Source of the DNA: Carposina sasakii
Taxonomy: Eukaryota; Arthropoda; Insecta; Lepidoptera; Carposinidae
Assembly (NCBI GenBank): GCA_014607495.2
Contig: CP053154.1
Coordinates: forward strand, 6,572,001 to 6,636,000
Length of the DNA: 64,000 nucleotides
Direction of reading: 5' to 3'
The translations under genes were made by a program, and so were the position numbers. Below the pieces are notes generated by a model. The model worked only from the letters and a program-made list of their open reading frames with translations. It did no database searches and was not told the DNA's origin. Within the stretch, counting starts at the first letter, position 1, and every line of letters begins with the position of its first letter. This document shows, piece by piece, positions 1 through 12,345 of the stretch.

Positions 1-100
1 AAATTTTGGGATTATGTTCCTTATAAATGGTCTATATTCGGATAGTGGATAGCTTTTCGCTACAAAACATAAAAATCGACCCTTTTTGTTACATCCTGTA
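1..100. mobile_element. Right-hand end of a small TIR element (MITE), cut by the window edge
   Basis: The last part of this stretch (an AGCTTTTCGC block followed by a CCTTTTTGTTACATCCTGTA end) matches the right end of the complete MITE at 9049-9210. The left half lies outside the window. It is non-coding. Confidence 0.5.
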
Positions 101-703
101 TACATACATACATAGGCTATTAAACACATTACCACTCCTTTGCGTCGCGCAGGCGGGTAATAAACAAACTTACCTACTTTCACATTCACAATATTAGGTA
201 GCTGAATATTAGATTATGTGTATGATTGAATCAACGATATAGCAAAATATAGATTAGGTATATACCTATTTAACTAATCGCTTTATGTAGGTATTTTGGT
301 TCTTTTAAGAAAGATCTAAATTTATAACTAGGTACGTCCGTTGAGTATAAAATAAACGTATTTTTTCCTATCTTTATTCTACTAAACAAGGCCACAAGCT
401 GTTTAATTTAGATACCCAGTGAGCCCATGAAAAATTAAACAGGCCTGTCTCATAAAGTACGTTTAAAATGCTTAATTGGACCCTAAAGGATGTCTCTATC
501 TTTTTATTCGCTGAAGAGGAGAAAATTTTAAATTATGCATTTTGTTACCCTTGTTCTGTTTAAGTATTATTAAATTACTGTGAAAGTGTTTTAGTTTGTT
601 TTATTTTTCTTATTACCTTAGTATAGTAAGTACCTACATATAGAATTTAAAAAAATAAAAATTTGAAAACAATAAAAAGTTTGGTCTACGATCTGCGTAG
701 GTA

Positions 704-1593
704 AGGGAGACCGGGGATGGTTGACCACTTTTCAGCTTAGAGGTGTCTATTTTTATTTCTTTACAGATAATTATTTTAAAAACAGGTACAGTCATTAGAT
801 TGACTATTAAGCTTTGGAAATAAGTGGAAAAATCACGTGATTCATTATGGTATAGAGTACAAACCAGCTTTTGTACAAAAGGACCGGTCAACTTAGCTGT
901 CTTGGGGTATGTTGACTATTCAGGTAAAGTGAACAATGACGTTAAGGGCAAAATTTACGAGGAAATAGTATAAAATACAAAAATGTATAGAAAATTATTA
1001 ATCAAATCCAATAGACGCAACTTCAGATTAAATACAATAAAATTCAAGTTATAAAAAAAAACAATCAATTCGAGTATCCAAAAACAAACAAAGTACTAAG
1101 TTATTAAGTATTTCAAACAAAATGAGACAATTTGTTATAACCTTTATACTATTTGGTAATAAAAATCTCGTGTAACTAATGAAATTATATTTGTTATTTG
1201 GTAATAGTATAGGCCAACCAGCCCCATTATTTATGAGTCTACTAGCCCGAACCACCTTTAATTTTTTTATCCAGGGCCATATCTCAAAACTGCGTCCAAA
1301 TCAAATAGAATAATATATTGAATCAAACATTCGATACAAATACTTACAATCAATAATTCATGAATAAATAGCATTATTACAAATAACATTACGACATAAA
1401 TAGTTTAACATGCGTGTCTTTTTCAATATTACGTTCTTTCTCTCAAGCGACTTGCGTGTGCAACGTCGCCTTTTTGGTGATTGAGCGGGAGTCAGTGACG
1501 GGTGCATCACAAATGGTTGCCTTAAGGCTATGCACTGAATGTTTTTGACAGTTATATTAACAACCCCTATAGTCAACTATCCCCGGTCTTCCC
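704..1593. mobile_element. Non-coding TIR element, about 890 bp, flanked by TA
   Basis: Imperfect terminal inverted repeats of about 23 bp (19 matching) are visible: the left end starts AGGGAGACCGGGGATGG and the right end reads CCCCGGTCTTCCC. Both ends are flanked by TA (702-703 and 1594-1595), the target duplication used by Tc1/mariner-type elements. A further partial copy of the terminal motif lies inside at about 880-920. No long ORF with recognisable similarity is present, so this is a non-autonomous element or a worn relic. Superfamily assignment rests only on the TA. Confidence 0.6.
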
Positions 1594-4500
1594 TACTTGA
1601 TAGATCTCCAGAATTGCGATTGCTGTAAAAGAACAGTTTGGACCACGGAGAAGAAATAAAAGAGGAGTAGCGGCTAAATATATATTTTCATACAAAAATA
1701 GTGTACCGCGGACCGGGGGTAAAGTATGGGACGCGGGGAGCATTGAACACTGTAGCCCATTTACATAGAAACCACCTTGTAGTGACTAGTCAAACTACTT
1801 GGTCATTATGAATATGGTTCAAGATTGTTTTACTAGTGCAATTACTCATCACTAGATGGCAATATTATACTACGTTTTGGTAAAAAAGTACCCTGATAAA
1901 AGCGCTAGGTCTTTGTAATTTTAATACGGTTACATTTCGGAGCACAAGCGTGTGGTTACAGCTACTGCGTTACACTGGCGCTGAAGCTCCGCCCCTATCA
2001 TGACGTCATGGCCTCACGATTGCCGCACGACTCAGTTCATAGTCCCACCTCCTCTTTCATACCTTCGTCATGGTTTGGACAGTAATTAAGTATCCAACTG
2101 GTTTCGACCACCGCCGGGCCCTACACCCTCCGCTGGTTAATACAATTCAATATATTAACCAAATAATTAAAACTTTATGGTACCCGTTTGGGCTATGCTA
2201 ACCTTTAATAGAATTATAAATATCAAACGTTATGGTATAGATTAATTTTGGCCAATTTAACAATCTACCTGAACATTAACTCCAATAGGTACCTACCCAC
2301 CCATTTTGTTCAACTTTGTATCGAAAAGAGACTTTTTAATTTGTTGTAAAAAGTTCTTAATTTGTTACGTTAAACAAATAATGACATTGGTAAATTAATC
2401 TGCGCACGTCTTTCCAATGAATAAACTTTCATGCATCAGATAAATTTGCTTCTGAACATTAATTGTATTTGAAACTAAGTTACACATGTTAACCTATTCA
2501 CGTTGGTGCTTACGTAATCTATGATAATAACGTTACAACCTATTTTAGTATTGATGTGCAAAATAATTATATCATCAGTTAACTATTAAAAGGACTGTAG
2601 GTAATCGTGAATGACCTTGGCCATACAAGTCGGGATTGACATTGGCCTTTTTCAACGCTAGATATTTATTTGTTCTTTTTTTATATTTCCAAATGAACAA
2701 TTCGATACATTAACAAATGCTATGCACGTCTTAAAAACATATTTTCTTTATTTTTAACATGTTAATATTTCCAAGGGCCGCGCCGCAAGACAAAGATTGA
2801 TCAACCATATGGTTGATAGTTTTTTTTTTTAAAGAAACTATAAACAACCTAACCTATACATTTATTACATTCAGCTAGGATTTAGATAGTAAGCTTACGT
2901 ACACTTTTTGGTATAGACAGGGTTACGCGCCTTAACTGGAGCTTCGCCCTCCACTAAGCCCTCCCCTCAGCCCTCACTATGACGACTTATAATCACGATC
3001 ATAACAACAGTCGGATCTTGTTCCTCATCGCGACTGCATTTGCTTGTGATTGCGATTGCGATCATGAATTGTCAGATTCGAGGGTCAGCGAAGTGGTTGG
3101 TAAACCCCAGTTGGAACTTTAGAATAATTCAATATAATAAAAAAATACGAATAGATTTGTGTATTTTGTGCAGGTAGAAAATAGAAAACATTTCATTTAT
3201 TTATCTGTTGTACAACAACTCACTTTGCTTTGATACCAAAGGAATATTTTAGCATAGCGAGCCAGGCTTGTAAAATAGGTAGATTCTCTCTTTGTCAAGA
3301 GAGAATAACATTTTGATGAATAAACCAGCATGTGCATGATTGGAGACGTGAATCGTGTAAAAACTTTTTAAGTAAGATAGCTTCCGTTCCGCGATTTTTT
3401 TTTATAGAGCAACGAATTTTTATAATCAACATCGTCTCATCTACGTACATATACAGAAAAAATATCCATAAGCTAATCACCGTACAGATTCAAGACAATG
3501 GGGTAGTTACCTATGGTTAAATCTTAATAGCATTTTATGCTTATAAGAACAAATTATCAAAATCATACCTATCTGTAAAATTACAATTTGATTATGTGTC
3601 CAAATGAGGTAGTAGTAAGGCTTCAAAGTTAAGTGGGCAAATCCATTTTTCAAATGTGAAATTAATTGAAAATTACAACAGCTCATACATAGCTGTAGAA
3701 CAAAAGTTCTTTTACGCGCATACAAGATACGAGTGACGTCACGTCGTGGTGGTAGCCGTTTGTATGGAGTGTTTTTTGGCAAGTTTAAAATTGTGATTTT
3801 GAAATCGTTATATCCCGGAAAGTTTTCACGCTGGCGTAGTTTTTCTTTCGCAAATATTTATTTTATTTTATGATCTTTCGATATAATATAAATAAAAAAA
3901 CTGTCAACTACCCTATTCCACCCGTCGGAAAGGATTTTTTTTGAAATCCGTCTACAAAAATAGACAATCTTTCTTTCCTCAAATTTTAAAAGCTCCAACT
4001 TTTCCTTTGAATCAGCAGTTGACTCAAATCGGCACACTTAATTAATAATTCTCTACCTAAAGCCTGCACATTTGCCGCAAGTCTTCAGGGACTGATCTCA
4101 TTGCAATATCACGTTCCTGTAGCCAACGCGCAACGATCCTGGTTAGCTTCAACCATACTTTAATTACTACGTTATTATTTTTAAAATATTTATTTTGTCA
4201 GAGTTTACTATCTTTAATCACCTTATCTACTACTTTAGCTTTAACGACTTAAGTTTTTGTTGTTTAGTTTCCGTTTGTATTGTTTCTCACAGCAATTGTT
4301 CTTGTTTCAGGTAAGATAGATGATCTACGATACAGACTTTCGCTAAGTTTGAAATAAGTAAGTACCAGCATTTGCGATTGCGTCATTGTCTACATTGAGG
4401 AGGCAAAGTAATTTCGGTAACCATTCTGCCCGACTCTACAATTTGTATAATTGAATGAAATAGATGCAAAATGAATATTACCATTGCGAATTTTTTCGTT

Positions 4501-4867
4501 ATATCGTAGATTGTTGAAAGTTTCGAATTAGGGATTGCTAGTATTAGTAGTAGTATTTCCCGTGCTAATGCGGAGCTTCAATACCGTGCATGTTGTAAGA
4601 ATCGACTAAGGTAAGGATCTCGGGCATTCTTTTAGACAATAATTACGTTCATTTCTATTTTGAGTGCACCAACAGTAGTGAGTGGTCTCAATATTGATAC
4701 ATATTCACAAAGTCTATACTGATAATGCTAATATTAAGATAGTGTCATGCACAATCAAATGCACAAGCTTCCTACTCGACCGACTTGATACTGAATCGAT
4801 ACGATCAGCTCTATATGAACTTACTATCGCTTACCATCAAAATTAGGTCAAACCAAACACGGCTGGG
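1594..4867. other. No gene recognised
   Basis: AT-rich sequence without a convincing ORF. A more GC-rich patch at about 1960-2140 contains TGACGTCA (CRE-like) and a block (CCGGGCCCTACACCCTCC) that recurs at about 54090, so it is probably repeat-derived rather than a promoter. Confidence 0.5.
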
Positions 4868-5203
4868 TTATCCACCAATAAAAAAAGCGCGCAAGTGTGA
4901 GTCGTACTCGTGCACGGAGGGTTCTGTGCCATTAATTATAAAAACGGTAGAAAATCACGTTTGTATGACACATCTAAATATTTTGTAAATATTTCAAGTG
5001 ATATTTATAAAATTAAAAGGGCAAATAATACGTTTGTTGTAAGTAGGCCCCCCATTAAATATTTATTTTATTTTAAGTATTTTTTGTCATTCTACTGTCT
5101 AGTTATGGCGGTTCTGACATATAGCCTGATGAAAGACAGACGGATAAACGAAGTCTTAGTTATAGGGTCTCGTTTTTACCCTTCGGTTACGAAACCCTAA
5201 AAA
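4868..5203 (+). repeat. Interspersed repeat of a family common in lepidopteran genomes
   Basis: The stretch has the layout of a very common insect repeat that I recognise from memory: a GTGAGTCGTACTCGTGCACG-like opening, then a block on GACAGACGGATAAACG, and an end of GTTACGAAACCCTAAAAAG. It has no intact ORF. Which superfamily it belongs to cannot be decided here. Confidence 0.6.
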
Positions 5204-5398
5204 GTTGGCCGACATGGGACACCGCCCGGCAGGATGTAAAATAGATTGTTGTCAAGTTAAAACGCGATAACGTTGGTATTTTCAGCTTTTATTTATTTAT
5301 ATTTGTACATCGGAAAACCATGTCAATATTGCGATAGATGCGAATTACTTACTTTATTGCAATAGGTATACAAAGATTTTCTTTTACGGATTTATGGT

Positions 5399-5918
5399 TA
5401 GTCTTGGGCATACTAGTTCACAACAGGGAGCGCTCAGTTTAGTTCGCCGCTCCTAAACGAACTAGTTCGTTCTTCTACTCTAGTTCGTTAGTTCATCAGA
5501 TCCTAGCTCGAACTAGACCGATCCGATCACATCGTTCGCTCGTTTTAATACGGTTCCTGCTACATGCGACAACTAAGTTCGTTCTTTTAGTTCCGTCAGT
5601 TCCTAGCTCGAATTAGACCGATCCGATCACATCGTTCGCTCGTTTTAGTACGATTCCTGCAACATGCGACAATACTTATGGAATGATTTTACCCTCTAAA
5701 AACTGCAAAAACTTCTTAATTAATGAATATTCATAAAAATATTGGTGTAATAAAATAATCCTTTACCTATATTTTTCGCCTTTTCGCTGTCCCGTGTGTC
5801 GACGTTCATTCGCCACGAACTAACAAACTACGAAATGGGGAATGAAGGAACTAGTTCGCGTAGTTCACCTGTAGGAGCGCTCTTTTGACCTAGTTCGTTC
5901 GCGAACTACACAAGACTA
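5399..5918. mobile_element. Non-autonomous hAT element (MITE) with internal 100-bp tandem duplication
   Basis: The element starts TAGTCTTG and ends CAAGACTA, and is bracketed by a perfect 8-bp target duplication TTTATGGT at 5391-5398 and 5919-5926. The 8-bp duplication with TAG...CTA ends is the hAT signature. Inside, a block beginning TCCTAGCTCGAA occurs at 5501 and again at 5601, a tandem duplication with a period of exactly 100 bp. Both halves are rich in the motif AGTTCG, which also occurs near the ends and could be a transposase binding motif (inference). There is no coding capacity. Confidence 0.88.
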
Positions 5919-6469
5919 TTTATGGTTTTCAATTTTTCATTCGGGGATTTATTAAAAGAGATTTAGCCCTGTGCAGCTGTAGGTAGGTAAGTACATGGTG
6001 ATATTTTTGGTAAATGAATGAGACTCTGTCTAATGATGTACCACATGCAACAGTATTCAGCCTCTAGTAGCTTACTTTATTTTGTCTTTATCATTTATTT
6101 ACGGTTTAGCCAGTCAGTTGGAAATATAGTATGTAGGCATACATTCACAGGCATGGACCTTATTTCCTGACCAAGGACCAGCATCGGATTAAAATTTTAC
6201 TAGTGTTCTATTTCCTGATATTTTCGAGAGAAACCATTATTATTTTCTAATAAAATCCAAAATAGCCGGATATTCGGCCTTATTATATATGTACACTCGT
6301 TAAAAAAGTAAAAATGAAAACATAGATATTATTGCATAGGTACATACCTAGAAATTTATTTTATCATATACATTTTACCAATGTTTTATTATTAAAATCT
6401 TGCTATTTAATATTTATACTCTTGCTTTAGAGGAAGGGGTATAAATAATAGATAGTAGCCAATTCTCAG

Positions 6470-6571
6470 ACCTACTGAATATGCGTATAAAATTTCATTC
6501 GATCAGGTCGTTTCGGAGGAGTATCTAACACAGGTAACTAACATTGTGACACGCGAATTTTATATATAAGA
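6470..6571 (-). mobile_element. Helitron 5'-end fragment
   Basis: Read on the minus strand, the segment begins TCTTATATATAAAATTCGCG and continues through a TGTCACAATGTTAG block, the 5' end of a Helitron family common in Lepidoptera. The terminal TC is followed on the + strand by T, as expected for insertion between A and T. The other end is not recognisable. Confidence 0.6.
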
Positions 6572-7669
6572 TATTCTGCGCGCCCACTAGTGTTGTAGGT
6601 AATAGTTACATTCATCGGAAGCTACCAGTGACGTTTCTAGTTGATTATTTTTCTTAAGCATGCCTAGTGTTAAGGTTTTTATACAGTTGGACCACGTTGC
6701 ACATCAATATTTTATGTATATTTCCATCTGAGTATGTAGGTACCTCAACAGGAAATGCAATGACAAACTTTCATTTAAATGGATCATCCTGCACATTAGA
6801 ACAATTTTATCTTGATGTAGGTTTTATCGGCCATACATTTTTGTATAAACAATTTTAATTACAAAGTAATACGAATAGTGAGTGTATCTACGAATCAGAA
6901 CACTTCTTCATACGTAGGTGACCTACCATCGAGCACGACTATGAATGAACTACTCAGTTACGTAATCGTAATGAATGGCAATTAGAGTAATTAAAGTATT
7001 CGCACTACAGTAACACTGACAACTATCCAATTAGACTGTGATTATCTTAAATTGCGAACATCTCCCTCACTATCAACCGTAATGGTTGTCGTTTGTTGCC
7101 ATCTAAATTCAATATGATAAAGGTCATTGCGGACCAGTGAACATGACAAACATTCGAAATAATCGTAATATGTAACACAGGGATGCCACTTTATTTAGGT
7201 GGGTATTATATATCTAGCCCATTGGTATTTTGACTTTGAGAATTACTTAGGTCATAACAGCAAAGGCAAGTATCAATATATACGTATAAATTTTTAATTA
7301 ATTGATGATTTAAGAAATAATTTCGGTTTTAGGTTAGCCTTTTTTTTATTAAATAATATTTTAAATTTTAGTTAATTAATTCCCTCCAATGACTGGTATT
7401 TTTTTTATTTACTACAAGCTAAGCTCCAGAAATAAAAATGACCTAAATAAAAAAATTGCAAACTTGCGACAGCCCTACACAATACAAAATTACAATGGTT
7501 TAGAGAACAGTCGTGACTGCGTAGGCGCACGGTGAGCTCACATGGACACATACTTTATTAGATATCTCCGCGTAACCTGCTCAAAAAGAATGGGCTGACG
7601 AGACATGCAAAATCTCAAACTCACGTATAGAAATGCAGAATCGGAATAAAATCGCGATGGTCACGTTTA

Positions 7670-7868
7670 ATGATGTGCATCGCTGACGCGGCCGGCTTCC
7701 CTCGACGTTACTCGGTCCGCAGACTCCGGTTGAGCTCGGCTGGCCAGAGGCCTAGCCGTCAACCGTCTCGTGCTAACCGCTTAGTCACGCCGAACGCTGC
7801 GCCCGCGCACTACCTGTTTTATCTTTTGTTAAGTGAATTGTGATAAATAATGTGATATTCTGTTTGCC
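7670..7868 (+). promoter_or_regulatory. rdgA: Likely promoter / 5' untranslated region of the diacylglycerol kinase transcript
   Basis: A GC-rich island at about 7670-7815, in otherwise strongly AT-rich DNA, ends roughly 55 bp before the proposed start codon at 7869. This is how insect first exons commonly look. The start codon context is GCCATGG, a good initiation context. I cannot place the transcription start. No clear TATA box sits at the expected spacing, so initiation is likely TATA-less. Confidence 0.5.
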
Positions 7869-7954
7869 ATGGGCTTCTTGGACGGCATATCATTTTCTAT
7901 ATTCAAAAGGTGTCCGAATCTCGAGTTTAAGAAGAAGAGGAAGAAAAAGAAAAG
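7869..7954 (+). CDS. rdgA: Diacylglycerol kinase (type IV), proposed first coding exon
   Basis: The ATG at 7869 opens a 28-codon reading frame (MGFLDGISFSIFKRCPNLEF, then a run of Lys/Arg) ending AAAAG before the donor GTACGT at 7955. The exon leaves two bases (AG), and the next recognised exon starts one base before its frame (A), so joining gives AGA (Arg) and keeps the frame open. Evidence: good start context, GC island upstream, consensus donor, matching phase. The C-terminal Lys/Arg cluster could bind acidic membranes or act in nuclear import (inference). N-termini of this family vary between isoforms, so homology cannot settle it, and another exon could lie in the 21.8-kb intron 1. Confidence 0.6.
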
Positions 7955-8802
7955 GTACGTTTATTTTTAAAAAATCCATTTAATCTAAATATTTGGGAAT
8001 CGCGAGATGCACCACGCGAGTTTTTATCATTGATAACGATAAGAGTCGACGGACTCATGTGTTGTTGTCATTCATATCAGTTGATTCTTCTACAGAGGTG
8101 CTACCTTCATATTAAGCTACAAGTTTTATTATTGTTCACTTAACGGAATTCCAATAAAACCCATTGATTACTCAAATAATGACACCGTATACCTTAAACT
8201 CTAATGGGCCGTGCAATTCAGGCCGGTCACTGTAATAGCATGTCAATTAAACATCGATTTCAATTGATGTGTTTTTAAACGATTTCCAAGTAGATCCGTG
8301 ATTTTGATCTACCATCATCTAGTAATTTTAAAATGTATTTTTACTGATAAATGATAAGTACCTGCCCACTACGATTCTTTATTCCTCCAAGGTTATACTA
8401 CTGATTGGGACTAAATGGGAAATAATAACATACCTACCCATAACTTATTAATGCAAATAAGTGCATAATTACGTTGCATAGTCCTAACAATGTTCACGTT
8501 TAGAAGTGAATCTTGAGCTTCTAAACACACAAGATCATCTTTTATGTCCACACATTACAACAGCTTTGTATAAGATCGACCAGAAATAAAACAAAGATGG
8601 AGTATTGCCATCGCCTTTTGATGTTGCATGCAAAATTATAGCACCCAATTATCACCGAGAAGTGGTTCAAATCTGAGGTACAGCACTTAATCTTTGTATT
8701 ACAATCTATATACATGGGTATCACATACTTATAACAATGTTTTTTTTTAAATGTGGCGCTCACAAAATTTTATTCATACATCTATATTTTGTGAATTTTT
8801 GC

Positions 8803-8920
8803 AGCCGGCCGTAAAAACAAACGCCAAATCTTTGGCAGCATGTGTTTCAAAAGAAACCATATTGCGCCGAGCCTATTTAAAAAGGTATAAGGGCAGGAAG
8901 AAGATCTATATTTTGCAAAC
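8803..8920 (+). repeat. Interspersed repeat copy, matches 55738-55850
   Basis: This stretch shares CAGCCGGCCGTAAA, AAACGCCAAATC and GGTATAAGGGCAG blocks, in the same order and orientation, with 55738-55850. The short ORF across it is therefore not evidence for a gene. Confidence 0.65.
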
Positions 8921-9048
8921 TATGAGCGATAAAGTACTCCGTTATCTTCAGTGTTATCTTAAAAAGTGTTTTAAAAAGGAAATAAATATAAATGACTTAA
9001 AAACCATATCGTTCAGTTATAACAAGTTTAATACATAATCAAAATCTT

Positions 9049-9210
9049 TACAGGGTGTAACAAAAGGGGCATGTAAGGGAAAAGCTATTCTCCATACTAT
9101 CTGAAAAATTAAACATGCGATTTCGAGTCTGTAATTTTGGAAATAGGTTCTCTATAGTGGGCTATTTATATAGCTTTTCGCTTAACATACCCCTTTTGTT
9201 ACACCCTGTA
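9049..9210. mobile_element. Short MITE with perfect 21-bp TIRs
   Basis: Perfect inverted ends of 21 bp: the left begins TACAGGGTGTAACAAAAGGG and the right ends in its exact complement at 9190-9210. If TA is the target duplication, the element proper is 9051-9208. It is only about 160 bp and non-coding. A second copy of the right end opens the window (1-100). Confidence 0.8.
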
Positions 9211-9968
9211 TAATCAAAAATATTATTAAAAGTTTAACAATCAAAATAATTAACGTTGTTGATTATTTATCTCACTGTAGTGTAGTGAAAAATACTACGT
9301 ACAAAACAAAACATCTGGCTGCAGTAACGTTACTCCAGCCGAATCTGTTTTCCTCAAATAACTAAAAAAACTATGAGTTTACCAAATTTAAAAATAGGCT
9401 TACCATTTACAGAAGCTGTATTTCTAATTATCTATCACCCTTAGATGCCCATTTTCGCTACTCTTCGGCTGGCGTAACGCTCTCTTAGTTGTGAACTCCG
9501 AATATCTGTCATCAAGACACTTCTATAAAGAATTTCACTTTACTCCTCGGAATAAAGTAATTCCATCTCTTTCATGTTTAGGAGCATTAGGTTAGAGCAT
9601 TATTGATTGGTTCCTACCCACATAACACAATATTTTAATATACGTGTTGTTATCGTCGTCATGTCATTTAGCCAGAGAAGCGATCGATACCCGAACTCGT
9701 ACAGTCCATTAGATTTTAATTTTACGGAATGATTCACTCTATGAGAACCTCCTCCTTTTTTTGAAGTCGGTTAAAATCGATAGCTGATACTCGTATCAAT
9801 CTAAACTTCGTGATATTTACTGATATGAAAATAAAAATAAAACAATTTATCATACGAAACTCATCAATAATATTTTGTATGAACACTCAAAAATACCTGA
9901 AGTGTCTAATACTCGTATTATTAAGTATTTTTGGAATGATAGAAGACTGAAAAATTGTTTATTTATAA

Positions 9969-10453
9969 ATACAGGGTGTAGGTGACAGCCAGGCAAATAC
10001 TGAAATGCTGAACAAGTACCATTGTGTTGAGTTATACGACAGTGTTGTTACTCGCAGTAAATATATTTTTGATTTGATTATCAGTAAGTTTTGCTCTCCG
10101 CGCCAATTGTATCGGGCGATCGTGTGAATAATTAAATTGGCTTATTGGTTATTATGTGACACATTTCTGTTTTTTGGATCACTTGTGACTCTCCATTAGG
10201 GTTGATCAGTTTTTGAACATTTTTGAGGGCAACTTTTTTTTGAAAATCATCTTTTGGTTAAAATTTTATTTTTATGTCATTATTTAAGGCCTAATTAAAC
10301 GAACTAAACAATTTTTTTCCTAAAAATATGAAAAAGAATTCGGAAAATTTCGGAATTTTCCTGCGAAAATTTTCAGTGTTTTCCGCCTCAGAATCATGTA
10401 TTTGAATCAAGTCATGGTATCAATATTTGCCTGGCTGTCACAAACATCCTGTA
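9969..10453. mobile_element. MITE, about 485 bp, with 30-bp imperfect TIRs
   Basis: The left end (9969-9998) starts ATACAGGGTGTAGGTGACAG and the right end (10424-10453) is its complement with three mismatches in 30 bp. The interior is AT-rich and has no meaningful ORF. The first bases (ACAGGGTGT) resemble those of the MITE at 9049-9210, so they may be related non-autonomous families. Confidence 0.75.
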
Positions 10454-12299
10454 TTTTAAGATACTTCATCCTATACCTATATAAAAATCATATGAAAATA
10501 TCGAACTTTACTCCTTTAAAAATGCTAAATCGACAGATCGTTAAAATGGTTATCATCAGCAGCCCACAATTCTTCACTATTGAAATATGGATACTTGATT
10601 TCTATAGACATCGATTACCGAGTGCCATAAAGCTGGCAGATAAAAATATTATGGGATTTAACTATCCAAGCAGCACAATGCTATTGCAGCAGAGCAATTG
10701 CAGTTATAGCGGCAGGTTTTTTTTAAAGTCATTAAGTTTTTGCTCCATTAAGTTTTCAACAGTTGACGAAGCGTAAGAGATTTGGCCTTCAATTTTTTGC
10801 GAATTTTGTACCATAATCGTTTGAATCATTTGAAGAAGCCACATTCGCCTTGTTGTTATTATTTCCGGATACCTTGGCAAACAAAACAAAGTAATTTTAT
10901 TTGATACTATAAGTTGGTTTTTTACCACATATGTTTACCATAATTTGAGTTGGTATTATATCATCGCGTACGGACTCACTAATCAACCAGTCAAGTTTGT
11001 AAAAAAGCTAGTAGTGGTGTCAGATCATTATGTTAAAAAAGGTTATATGAAATAAAATAACGGATAATAATCAAGCAAATAATAAATAGGAACAGTCTAA
11101 AAAATATTATAAATAAAGTAGGTACATAGGTACTTACTTACTTTTTATTTCATACATATTCTAAAATTTTAATATTTTGTAAACAAAAATCAAGTTCATG
11201 AATATTAATTTGACTTCTGATTCTGATTACTTATCAACCCGGAATGTAAAGTCAAGGTCTCGGGCTAAATCCAAGCGCCTTATAGTAGAGGAGCCGAATA
11301 ATTTGTTTTTATATTTATTTTACTTACTTAATCGACAATAGGTACAGCACTCAAGCAATAATAGAATTAATATAAAATAATAGAATAACATTGCCAGGTG
11401 TTGAGTTTCTCACCATATTTTTAATCTTTCTTGTTTCTAGCTACATTTAAAAAAAATTAATTATGTTTATGCATAGATTTATATTTACTAACATCATTAA
11501 TACTAAAACTTCAACTAAATAAATTATATAAAATTCTGAAGCTAAATATTATAAAGTTAAAAATAATAAAAGCTCAATATTTTTTTTACAATTACCTAGG
11601 CAAACATTTGACCGCCATCGTGCCTGATGTTAAGCAGTTACCTAAATAAATACGACGTGGTTTGATCGCTATGACGAGTAACGTAAGTTTTTAGCACCGT
11701 GGCCTCCCTTACTATTTCCGTGCTAACTGACTATCGAGAGTCGAACGAAACGCACAGGAAAATACAAACTGAATATTAAATTAGCACTAGTTCAACTTGT
11801 TTATAAATATTATTGAGGTTTGTTATATGTTTTGTATTTTTGTTAGACATAAATTTAATATGATCACTATCACTAAATACTATTGTTCTTAATTTTGAAA
11901 CGTATCTTTATAAAACTTATAATTTTGTGACAAATAGGTAGATAGTAAAAAGTTTAATGTATACTAGGTATATCATAGATTTACGTAAAACCCTGCATTC
12001 TGTGTCATCTTGAAATATAATGTAATTACAAAAATCTGATTATAAAAGATTGCCAATATTCGACCATATACCAATATACAATAGGTATAATAACTCAGAT
12101 ATAACTCCTACCGATGTAGGTGCACTATTTTATAGGGTAGCTCGGTACAAAAGCATTTTATTTTTACTGCGTAGTCTGACTGACGACGCGATTGAAAAAA
12201 CGGCACTTACATTGATTAATATTCTGAAAACATCATACTTTACTTTTTTTAATTCAAAATGGGTTGGTTTGTTTAATAATTTACACAAATTATGTCAAA
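10454..12299. other. Intron sequence, nothing recognised
   Basis: AT-rich intron 1 sequence. No ORF with recognisable domains, no clear TIRs. A fragment at about 11610-11660 (GTGCCTGATGTTAAGCAG) resembles a common lepidopteran repeat. Confidence 0.5.
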
Positions 12300-12345
12300 C
12301 TAGCTGCCGCCCGCGACTTCGTCTGCGTGAAGTTTAGAATTACCG
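12300..12345 (-). mobile_element. Helitron 3'-end fragment
   Basis: On the minus strand the segment ends with a CGCAGACGAAGTCGCGGGCG block followed by GCAGCTAG and T, the CTAG/T terminus of Helitrons. The matching 5' TC end is not recognisable. Confidence 0.55.

Noticed and set aside
1960..2060. Possible promoter with TGACGTCA
   Set aside because: No following exon can be supported, and neighbouring sequence recurs at about 54090, suggesting repeat origin.
8751..9038. 95-codon ORF with a basic stretch
   Set aside because: Covers an interspersed repeat also present at 55738-55850; no conserved domain.
10396..10776. 126-codon + strand ORF
   Set aside because: Begins inside the right TIR of a MITE, no domain, AT-driven composition.
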